From: Betaproteobacteria bacterium
GTDB lineage: Bacteria; Pseudomonadota; Gammaproteobacteria; Burkholderiales; Usitatibacteraceae
Assembly (NCBI GenBank): GCA_012274175.1
Contig: JAAOZZ010000428.1
Coordinates: 1-5,114 of the forward strand
Direction of reading: 5' to 3'
Length of the DNA: 5,114 bases
A program made the translations under genes and the position numbers. The notes beneath the pieces are model-generated. The model had not been told where the DNA came from, did not search any database, and was given only the letters and a program-made list of their open reading frames with translations. Positions 1 through 5,114 of the stretch are shown here, piece after piece (positions within the stretch are counted from its first letter, which is position 1; each line of letters opens with the position of its first letter).

Positions 1-683
1 ATGCCGAAGCGCGCCACCAGCCAGTCGATGGCCTCCGAGGCCACGAAGCACTGGTGGTAGGCCTTGCCGCGGTAGGTGCGATCCTCGACCGCGACACCCC
101 CCGCGTCCTGCATCGCCTCGCACACCCGCACCGCGTTAACACCCACGCTCTCCAAGTGGAACGCGTCGACATAGGTGTCCTTCACCGGCCCGGGCCGCGG
201 CTCGTCTCCCGAGCGCACGAGCCCGTTGAGCAAGGCCTCGAGCGCTTCCGTGTCGACCCGGTCGCGGCCGATCGCGGCCAGGACCCGTTGCAGCACGGGC
301 GCGAGGGATTCCTGCCACGCGGCGACGGTGCTGCCCGGCAGGAGCGAAGCGATGCCCGCGTCGTGGGCCCACGCCTGTTCCGAGGGCGAGATGCCGGAGC
401 GGCCCGGGAGGCGAACGAAGATCTGCGCCTCGGGCAGGCGCTCGCGCACGATGGCCGCGAAGGCCGCGGGTGTCGTGCCCCGGGCGATGAGCACGGGCGC
501 GTCGACCACGAGCGCGCGCACGCGATCGACGCGCGGATCGGCGGCGAGCGCCTCGACGTCTGAGCCGAAGAGCGCCAGCGCTTCCGCCGGCACGCCCTGG
601 GACTCGAACACGCTCTTCCAGAGCCTTTCCTCCTCGGCGGCGCCGAGCAGCAGGCCCACACCCTTGCGGTACAGTGGCTTCAT
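1..683 (-). CDS. DEP-domain protein with degenerate receiver-like N-terminus (partial, C-terminus outside window)
   Basis: An open frame runs leftwards from an ATG at 683 for 227 codons to the window edge without a stop. Residues about 8-135 alternate hydrophobic strands and helices like a response-regulator receiver: a first strand GVGLLLG (9-15), a third strand ending in Asp61 (ALVVDAP) at the phospho-acceptor position, a fourth strand AQIFVRLPG (86-94) and a fifth, ASLLPGS (112-118). The acidic pair is not where expected after strand 1, and the conserved Lys after strand 5 is absent, so phosphorylation is doubtful. Residues about 180-227 match the start of a DEP domain: RTYRGKAYHQCFVASEAIDWL (split here as RTYRGKAYHQCF, then VASEAIDWL) resembles the usual Tyr...Cys-Phe...Ser-Glu-x-hydrophobic-Asp-Trp-Leu pattern. 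DEP domains mediate protein or membrane contacts in signalling. A GTG at 707 is an alternative start with a better ribosome binding site. The gene diverges from the M13 peptidase gene. The DEP call is fairly firm; the receiver relation is an inference from pattern only. Confidence 0.75.
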   Translation of the reverse strand, partial: MKPLYRKGVGLLLGAAEEERLWKSVFESQGVPAEALALFGSDVEALAADPRVDRVRALVVDAPVLIARGTTPAAFAAIVRERLPEAQIFVRLPGRSGISPSEQAWAHDAGIASLLPGSTVAAWQESLAPVLQRVLAAIGRDRVDTEALEALLNGLVRSGDEPRPGPVKDTYVDAFHLESVGVNAVRVCEAMQDAGGVAVEDRTYRGKAYHQCFVASEAIDWLVARFG

Positions 684-711
684 GGTCGAAACATACTCCG
701 TGGACACGGCA

Positions 712-717
712 TTTCCT
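712..717 (-). promoter_or_regulatory. Shine-Dalgarno AGGAAA favouring an alternative GTG start at 707
   Basis: On the minus strand AGGAAA lies 4 nt before a GTG (705-707) that is in frame with the ATG at 681-683. Using it would add eight residues (VSTEYVST) to the DEP-domain protein. The ATG itself has only a GGAG about 12 nt upstream, which is rather far. The motif directly abuts the CRP-like palindrome, so a regulator bound there would lie at the very start of this gene. Confidence 0.4.
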
Positions 718-732
718 GTGACGTGGTTCACA
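717..732. promoter_or_regulatory. CRP/Vfr/Clp-type binding site (perfect TGTGA-N6-TCACA)
   Basis: The sequence reads TGTGA CGTGGT TCACA, a perfect 5+5 palindrome with 6-bp spacing, matching the core consensus of cAMP-receptor-type regulators (Crp, Vfr, and the related Clp of xanthomonads). It lies between two divergent genes, 58 bp before the M13 peptidase start, and its centre (724.5) is about 38 bp before the transcription start predicted from the candidate -10. That is close to, though not exactly, the -41.5 of class II activator sites. The flanks are GC-rich and do not extend the consensus. The palindrome is directly visible; the regulator's identity and the direction of control are inferred. 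Confidence 0.55.
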
Positions 733-756
733 AGCCCCCCGTGGTTCCTCTATGCT
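727..756 (+). promoter_or_regulatory. Candidate sigma-70 promoter for the M13 peptidase
   Basis: TTCACA at 727-732 (5 of 6 to TTGACA) and TATGCT at 751-756 (4 of 6 to TATAAT) are separated by 18 bp, predicting transcription from about 763 and a leader of about 27 nt. The -35 box shares bases with the right arm of the CRP-like site, as in class II activated promoters, but a repressing role is equally possible. The match is moderate. Confidence 0.35.
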
Positions 757-789
757 GCGTAGACACCCGAAAGGACCGCAATATTCCCC

Positions 790-2832
790 ATGCGCCGACT
801 CGCGCTCTTCCTTCTCGCCACGATGGGCTCGTTGGCACTCGCCGCCGGACCCGACGAGCCGCTCGCTTCCCTGCCCTACACGCCGGGACTCGACGTGTCC
901 GCCATGGACCGCTCCGCCGACGCGTGCACGGACTTCTACCAATACGCGTGCGGCGGATGGATGAAGGCGAACCCCATACCCGCGGACCAATCGACCTGGG
1001 ACGTGTACGGCAAGCTCGCCCAGGACAACCGGCGCTTCCTGTGGGGCATCCTCGCGGACCTCGCGCAGAAGACCCGGGGGCGCGACGCCACGCAGCAGAA
1101 GATCGGCGACTACTTCGCCTCGTGCATGGACGAGTCGGCGGTGGAATCCCGCGGGGTCGAGCCCCTGCGGCCTTACCTCGAACGGATCGAGGCCATGGCC
1201 TCGAAGCGCGACCTCGCCGCCACGCTCGCCTCCCTGCACCTGGCCACGGGCGACGACGGCTTCTTCTTCAGCTTCGGCTCCGGCCAGGACTTCTCCGACG
1301 CCACGCGCGTGATCGCCTTCGCGGCCGAGGGCGGCCTGGGGCTGCCCGACCGCGACTACTACCTCAAGGACGACGCGCGCTCCAAGCAGATGCGGGAGAA
1401 ATACGCGGCCCACGTGGCGCGCATGTTCGAGCTGCTGGGGGACACGGCCGACGTGGTGCAGGCCGAGGCCGCCACGGTGATGCGCATCGAGACCGCGCTC
1501 GCGAAGGCCTCACTCACGCGCGTGGAGAACCAGGACCCGTACAACCTCTTCCACAAGATGGGACGCGCGGGCCTGCACGGCCTCGCGCCCGCCCTCGACT
1601 GGGACGCGTACCTGAAGGACATGGGCCTGCCGCGCGTCGCCGTCTTCAACGTGACGCAGCCGGAATTCCTGCGCGAGGTGGACCGCCAGGTCGAATCCGC
1701 AAGCCTCGACGACATCAAGACGTACCTGCGCTGGCACGTGGCCCACACCGCGGCACCCTTCCTGTCGGCCGCGCTCGTGAACGAGAACTTCGATTTCTAC
1801 GGCAAGACGCTGCACGGCGTCCCGGAGCTGCAGCCGCGGTGGAAGCGCTGCGTCACGCTGGTGAACCGCCAGCTGGGAGATGCCCTGGGCAGGGAATACG
1901 TGCGCCGCGTCTTCAGCCCCGCGCTCAAGGCGAAGGCGCTCGCGATGACGCGCCAGATCGAGCAGGCGATGGGGCGCGACATCGCGTCGCTGCCGTGGAT
2001 GGGCCCCGCGACGAAGCGCGCGGCCCTTCGCAAGCTCCATGCCGTGGTGAACAAGATCGGCTATCCCGACCGGTGGCGCGACTACGGCACGGTGACGGTG
2101 AAGCGCGACGATTTCTTCGGCAACGTGGAGCGCGCCCAGCGCTTCGAGTCGAAGCGCGACCTGGCCAAGATCGGCAGGCCGCTCGACCGCGGCGAGTGGT
2201 TCATGCCGCCGCCCACCGTGAACGCGTACTACAGCCAGCAGATGAACGACATCAACTTCCCCGCGGGCGTGCTGCAGCCGCCGCTCTTCGACCCGCGCAT
2301 GGACGACGCGCCCAACTACGGCAACACCGGGGGCACCATCGGCCACGAGCTCACCCACGGCTTCGACAACGAGGGCCGCAAGTTCGACGCCCGCGGCAAC
2401 CTGCGGGACTGGTGGGCACCCCGGGACGCGCAGGCCTTCACCGATCGGGCGCAGTGCGTCGTCGACCAGTACCAGAAATACGTCGTGGTCGACGACATCC
2501 ACATCAACAGCGAGCTCACGCAGGGCGAGGACATCGCCGACCTGGGCGGGTTGATCCTCGCGTGGGCGGCCTGGAAGACCGAGACCGCCGGCAAGGCGCT
2601 TCCCCGCCGCGACGGCCTCACGCCCGATCAGCGCTTCTTCGTGGGCTACGCGCAGTGGGCCTGCGAGAACGACCGGCCCGAGACCTTGCGCGTGAGGGCG
2701 CTCACCGATCCCCATTCGCCCGCGAAATACCGCGTGAACGGGGTCATGGTGAATATCCCGGAGTTCCAGCAGGCCTTCGCGTGCAAGCCGGGGCAGCCCA
2801 TGGTCGCCGAGAAGCGTTGCCGGGCCTGGTAG
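790..2832 (+). CDS. M13 family zinc endopeptidase (neprilysin/PepO type), secreted or periplasmic
   Basis: This 680-residue protein is a complete M13 metallopeptidase, an endopeptidase family acting mainly on oligopeptides. Residues 1-19 form a signal peptide (MRR, hydrophobic core, cleavage near ALA-A), without a lipobox Cys, so a soluble exported enzyme is expected. The N-terminal domain opens with the signature DACTDFYQYACGGW (45-57, Cys46 and Cys54 conserved). The catalytic domain has NAYY (478-481, substrate binding), HELTH (519-523; zinc ligands His519 and His523, catalytic Glu520), GEDIAD (579-584; third ligand Glu580, Asp584), then His642 and Arg648, and the C-terminal Cys-Arg-Ala-Trp ending. 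Spacings agree with neprilysin (Asn to first His 41 residues, His to Arg 6 residues), so the enzyme looks active. A weak AAGGA at 771-775 lies 14 nt before the ATG; the signal peptide supports this start. It diverges from the DEP gene and ends 3 bp from the convergent WYL gene. The physiological substrate cannot be told from sequence. Confidence 0.97.
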   Translation: MRRLALFLLATMGSLALAAGPDEPLASLPYTPGLDVSAMDRSADACTDFYQYACGGWMKANPIPADQSTWDVYGKLAQDNRRFLWGILADLAQKTRGRDATQQKIGDYFASCMDESAVESRGVEPLRPYLERIEAMASKRDLAATLASLHLATGDDGFFFSFGSGQDFSDATRVIAFAAEGGLGLPDRDYYLKDDARSKQMREKYAAHVARMFELLGDTADVVQAEAATVMRIETALAKASLTRVENQDPYNLFHKMGRAGLHGLAPALDWDAYLKDMGLPRVAVFNVTQPEFLREVDRQVESASLDDIKTYLRWHVAHTAAPFLSAALVNENFDFYGKTLHGVPELQPRWKRCVTLVNRQLGDALGREYVRRVFSPALKAKALAMTRQIEQAMGRDIASLPWMGPATKRAALRKLHAVVNKIGYPDRWRDYGTVTVKRDDFFGNVERAQRFESKRDLAKIGRPLDRGEWFMPPPTVNAYYSQQMNDINFPAGVLQPPLFDPRMDDAPNYGNTGGTIGHELTHGFDNEGRKFDARGNLRDWWAPRDAQAFTDRAQCVVDQYQKYVVVDDIHINSELTQGEDIADLGGLILAWAAWKTETAGKALPRRDGLTPDQRFFVGYAQWACENDRPETLRVRALTDPHSPAKYRVNGVMVNIPEFQQAFACKPGQPMVAEKRCRAW

Positions 2833-2835
2833 CCG

Positions 2836-3783
2836 TCAGGCGAACCGCTCCGCCAGCCGCGCGGCGAGCCTGCCCAGCGTCGATCGAAGCGCCGCGGGCC
2901 TGCGCACCTCGAATTCGAACGGCAGGCGCATCAGCTCGCGGGCATACCACTCCAGGTCGTCCGCCGAGCCCTTGAGGAGCACGCCCCCCTCGCACGCTTC
3001 GGGAACGCCCAGCGTGGCGAAGAGCTCGCCCGTGGCGCGCTCGAGCTCGGTGCGCAGCAGCACCTCGACCGGTATCGCGCGCGGCAGGGTGGCCATGGCC
3101 CGCGCGAGATAGGCCGGTGCGTCGAAGCCTTCGGGGCGCGTGAACGTTCGATCGACGGCCTCGGCATGGGCCACGCGGTCGAGCCGCAGCGTGCGCAGGC
3201 CGTTTCGTAGGTGGCAATGGCCCACCACGTACCAGCGCCCGGCGCGGAACACGAGGCCGTAGACGTCGAAATCCCGGGACGTGAGCGCGCCTTCGGCAGC
3301 GCGATATCGCAGGGATGCCGTGCGCCGCGCCTGGGCCGCCTCGCTCAGCACCCGCAGCAGCTTCGCGTCCGCGTTGGCGCGCGCGCCCCCGGTCTGCAGC
3401 GCGACACTTTCGCGCAACGCCGCGATGGTCTTCTTCGGCGCGCTGGGCAGCACGCGGTCGAGCTTGGCCTGCACGCTCTCTATGGCGGGTGCCGCGTCGG
3501 CGAGCCCCAGGCCGCGGGCGGCGATGAGCCCGAGGGAGAGCGCCTGCGCCTCCTCGTCGGTGAACATCATCGGCGGCAGCTTGAAGCCCGGCACCAGCCG
3601 GTAGCCGCCGTAGCGCCCCTGCTCCGTGGTGATGGGGATGCCCATTTCCTCCAGCATCGCGATGTACCGGCGCAGCGTGCGGCGATCGACCTCCACCCGG
3701 CGTGCCAGCTCCGCGCCCCCGATCTGGCCCTGGGACTGGAGGAGCTCGAGCACCGCGAGGACGCGGATGGTGGGGTGTGGCAT
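2836..3783 (-). CDS. YafY-type HTH-WYL transcriptional regulator
   Basis: This 315-residue protein has the full layout of a WYL-family regulator. Residues 1-62 form a DeoR-like winged helix-turn-helix: TIRVLAVLELLQ, then ELARRVEVDRRTLRRYI as the HTH with its recognition helix, then GIPITTEQGRYGGYRL as the wing. Residues about 150-213 are the WYL domain, a Sm-like beta barrel thought to sense ligands such as nucleotides or nucleic acid. The name motif reads Trp184-Tyr185-Val186 (GRWYVVGHC) and is followed by LRTLRLDRV with conserved arginines. Residues about 235-312 are the WCX C-terminal extension. Length and start are normal for the family, the HTH beginning within a few residues of the Met. 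The gene is convergent with the M13 gene and divergent from uup; an AT-rich half-site cluster lies just upstream, suggesting autoregulation. The ribosome binding site is poor (only GGGC close to the ATG). The target genes and ligand are unknown. Confidence 0.93.
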   Translation of the reverse strand: MPHPTIRVLAVLELLQSQGQIGGAELARRVEVDRRTLRRYIAMLEEMGIPITTEQGRYGGYRLVPGFKLPPMMFTDEEAQALSLGLIAARGLGLADAAPAIESVQAKLDRVLPSAPKKTIAALRESVALQTGGARANADAKLLRVLSEAAQARRTASLRYRAAEGALTSRDFDVYGLVFRAGRWYVVGHCHLRNGLRTLRLDRVAHAEAVDRTFTRPEGFDAPAYLARAMATLPRAIPVEVLLRTELERATGELFATLGVPEACEGGVLLKGSADDLEWYARELMRLPFEFEVRRPAALRSTLGRLAARLAERFA

Positions 3784-3800
3784 AGCCCGACTTTATGGGT

Positions 3801-3828
3801 GATATAGGACGTATATCGCCCTATATCG
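3801..3828. promoter_or_regulatory. Candidate operator: phased GATATA/TATATC half-sites
   Basis: GATATAGG (3801-3808) and CCTATATC (3820-3827) form a perfect 8-bp inverted repeat with an 11-bp spacer. A further TATATCG (3812-3818) sits within the spacer, exactly 10 bp before the second TATATCG (3822-3828). The three half-sites therefore start 11 and 10 bp apart, about one helical turn each, on one DNA face. The cluster is an AT-rich island in GC-rich sequence, starting 18 bp upstream of the WYL regulator gene. Binding by that regulator is an inference. The TATATC copies could also serve as -10-like elements. Confidence 0.5.
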
Positions 3829-3845
3829 GCGGTAGTGTACGCCTC

Positions 3846-4169
3846 ATGCCATTCGAGCTTCGACTCTTTTCCGCGGCCCTCCTGCTGCTCCTGCTCGCCG
3901 TGGCCGTGGGGCGCAACTGCGCCATCGCGGAAGTGCGCCGCGGCGTGCTTCCCCAGGAGAACGCCGAGCAACGGGCGCAGCACGCGGCCCCGGCGCGGGA
4001 CGGACCATTGCGCCGTGAGAAAATGCCGCCGTGCCCCTGCTCCAGCTCTCCGCAGCCTGCCTCGCGTTCGGCCACGTGCCGCTCCTCGATCACGTCGAGC
4101 TCGTCGTCGAGCCGGGCGAGCGGGTCGGCCTCATCGGGCGCAACGGCACCGGCAAGTCGAGCCTGCTGA
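3846..4169 (+). CDS. Doubtful small ORF with hydrophobic N-terminus, overlapping uup
   Basis: An ATG at 3846 opens a 107-codon frame I do not recognise. It starts MPFELRLFSAALLLLLLAVAVG, i.e. MPFELRLF followed by a run of about 14 hydrophobic residues (SAALLLLLLAVAVG) suited to a membrane anchor or uncleaved signal, then a polar stretch rich in Arg, Gln and Ala to about residue 60. Over codons 1-61 the third positions are mostly G or C and the second positions mostly A or T, as in real genes here. Against it: no good ribosome binding site, and the last 46 codons overlap uup in another frame and give a low-complexity Ser/Ala/Arg tail typical of a shadow. It may be a genuine small membrane protein, the remnant of one whose end was lost by a frameshift, or chance. 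The frame is also open upstream to an ATG at 3795, but that start would lie before the operator-like cluster and is less likely. Confidence 0.25.
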   Translation: MPFELRLFSAALLLLLLAVAVGRNCAIAEVRRGVLPQENAEQRAQHAAPARDGPLRREKMPPCPCSSSPQPASRSATCRSSITSSSSSSRASGSASSGATAPASRAC

Positions 4170-5114
4170 AGCTCATCGCGGGCGAGATCGTCCCCGACGA
4201 GGGCAAGGTGTGGCTCGCCCCGGGGCTGCGGCTTGCGGTGGTGTCCCAGGAACCGGCGTTCGCGCCGGGCGAGACGGCCTACGAGGCGGTCGCGGGAGGA
4301 CTGGGCGAGGACGGCGGCCTGCTGGTCCAATACCACGCCGCGGCCCACGGCGGCGAGCTCGAGCGCATGCAGGCGCTGCACGAGGCCCTCGACGCGCGCA
4401 ATGCGTGGGCCCTCCAGCACCGCATCGAATCCGCCATCACGCGCCTGGCACTTCCCGAGGATGCGCCGGTCGAGCAATTGTCGGGCGGCATGCAAAAGCG
4501 CGTGGCGCTCGCCCGGGCGCTCGTCGCCCAGCCGCAGCTCTTGCTCCTGGACGAGCCCACCAACCACCTCGACATCGACGGCATCGAGTGGGTCGAGGAG
4601 ATGCTGCTCGCCTTCCCGGGCAGCGTCGTCTGCGTGACGCACGACCGGCGCTTCCTCGACCGCGTGGCGCTGCGCATCGTCGAGCTCGACCGCGGACAGC
4701 TCGCGAGCTTTCCCGGCAACTTCAGCAATTACGAGCGGCGCAAGGCCGAGGCCCTCGCCAACGAGGCGGTGGTGAACCGCAAGTTCGACAAGGAGCTGGC
4801 GCAGGAGGAAGCGTGGATCCGCAAAGGTGTCGAAGCACGCCGCACGAGGAACGAAGGCCGCGTGCGCCGCCTCGAGGCGCTGCGCCTGGAACGCGCCGCG
4901 CGCCGCGAGCGCGTGGGCAAGGTGGAGCTCGCCGTGGCGCAGGGCGAGCGTTCCGGGCGCCTGGTCGCGGAGCTCGAGCACGTGAGCAAGCGTTACGGCG
5001 ACAAGGTCGTGGTCGACGATTTCTCCGCGCGCGTCATGCGCGGCGACAAGATCGGCCTGATCGGCGCCAACGGCACCGGCAAGACCACGCTGCTGAAGCT
5101 GATCCTGGGGGAGA
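4031..5114 (+). CDS. uup: ABC-F family ATPase Uup (partial, C-terminus outside window)
   Basis: The first 361 codons of a two-domain cytoplasmic ABC-F ATPase without membrane segments are present. Uup-type ABC-F proteins act on the ribosome and/or branched DNA; in E. coli loss of Uup raises precise excision of transposons. The first ABC domain has Walker A GRNGTGKSS (36-44), signature LSGGMQ (150-155), Walker B LLLLDEP (170-176, Glu175 catalytic) followed by TNHLD, and switch His204 (VTHDRRFLDR). The inter-domain linker holds the Uup-typical FDKELAQEEAWIRKG and EARRTRNEGRVRRLE runs, which separates it from EttA and Ettl-type relatives. The second Walker A is GANGTGKTT (345-353); the window ends eight codons later. 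The start is GTG: an in-frame TGA at 4016-4018 rules out anything further upstream, and a weak GAGA at 4017-4020 lies 10 nt before it. The gene is divergent from the WYL regulator gene. Identity is firm; the C-terminal domain cannot be checked. Confidence 0.95.
   Translation, partial: MPLLQLSAACLAFGHVPLLDHVELVVEPGERVGLIGRNGTGKSSLLKLIAGEIVPDEGKVWLAPGLRLAVVSQEPAFAPGETAYEAVAGGLGEDGGLLVQYHAAAHGGELERMQALHEALDARNAWALQHRIESAITRLALPEDAPVEQLSGGMQKRVALARALVAQPQLLLLDEPTNHLDIDGIEWVEEMLLAFPGSVVCVTHDRRFLDRVALRIVELDRGQLASFPGNFSNYERRKAEALANEAVVNRKFDKELAQEEAWIRKGVEARRTRNEGRVRRLEALRLERAARRERVGKVELAVAQGERSGRLVAELEHVSKRYGDKVVVDDFSARVMRGDKIGLIGANGTGKTTLLKLILGE

Noticed and set aside
680..712. Ten-codon minus-strand ORF (MPCPRSMFRP) whose TGA overlaps the ATG at 683, as a possible leader peptide
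   Set aside because: Its Shine-Dalgarno would be only 2-3 nt from the ATG, there is no attenuator-like structure or regulatory codon run, and the same AGGAAA better serves the in-frame GTG at 707.
723..747. Direct repeat GTGGTTC at 723-729 and 741-747
   Set aside because: Only 7 bp with two copies; the first copy lies within the CRP-like palindrome, and nothing else supports a separate function.
136..1413. Long minus-strand open frame of 425 codons
   Set aside because: It spans two genes and their intergenic region with low-complexity Arg/Ala/Gly content; the true minus-strand gene here is the DEP frame starting at 683.
1510..2715. Minus-strand open frame of 401 codons antisense to the M13 gene
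   Set aside because: Val/Ala/Arg/Leu-rich sequence typical of the antisense of GC-rich coding DNA; the opposite strand has all M13 catalytic motifs.
2853..2866. Short GC palindrome (GCCGCGCGGC) near the convergent stop codons, as a terminator
   Set aside because: It lies inside the WYL coding region, has no loop to speak of and no following T-run; such palindromes are common at this GC content.
723..2975. A 750-codon plus-strand open frame overlapping the M13 gene
   Set aside because: It runs in another frame of the peptidase gene, encodes an Arg/Ala/Gly/Pro-rich sequence with no domain, and ends inside the WYL gene; a GC-rich shadow.
3821..4981. Minus-strand open frame of 386 codons antisense to uup
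   Set aside because: No recognisable domain, and it lies opposite a frame with complete ABC-F motifs.
1..5114. tRNA, rRNA, CRISPR array, insertion sequence, phage or defence-system genes
   Set aside because: No repeat arrays, terminal inverted repeats, transposase motifs or RNA-gene signatures were seen on either strand; nearly all the sequence is accounted for by four conserved chromosomal-type genes.

Overview
The window is GC-rich, densely coded bacterial DNA with strong G/C preference at third codon positions. The gene content (a secreted M13 metallopeptidase, a YafY-type WYL regulator, Uup and a DEP-domain protein) fits a high-GC proteobacterium, most likely beta- or gammaproteobacterial. 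That placement is an inference from style and gene content; there is no rRNA or other taxonomic marker. Nothing points to a phage, plasmid, transposon or CRISPR locus.

Layout from left to right: (1) positions 1-683, minus strand: the N-terminal 227 codons of a protein with a degenerate receiver-like region followed by the start of a DEP domain; the rest lies beyond the left edge. (2) 684-789: a short divergent intergenic region with a perfect TGTGA-N6-TCACA site, the core consensus of Crp/Vfr/Clp-type regulators, overlapping a candidate promoter for the next gene. (3) 790-2832, plus strand: a complete M13 (neprilysin/PepO-type) zinc endopeptidase with a signal peptide and all catalytic motifs. 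(4) 2836-3783, minus strand: a complete HTH-WYL-WCX transcriptional regulator, tail to tail with the peptidase and only 3 bp from its stop codon. (5) 3784-4030: a 247-bp divergent region. Next to the regulator gene it holds an AT-rich cluster of three GATATA/TATATC half-sites (a probable operator), followed by a doubtful small reading frame with a hydrophobic N-terminus. (6) 4031 to the right edge, plus strand: the first 361 codons of the ABC-F ATPase Uup, which starts at GTG and runs off the window.

The genes do not form one operon: orientation alternates at every boundary (minus, plus, minus, plus), so each is probably its own transcription unit. The two divergent intergenic regions carry the regulatory signals. 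No wholly novel system is evident. The points most worth following are the CRP-like site, the DEP protein's degenerate receiver-like N-terminus, the helically phased WYL operator candidate and the small frame ahead of uup.
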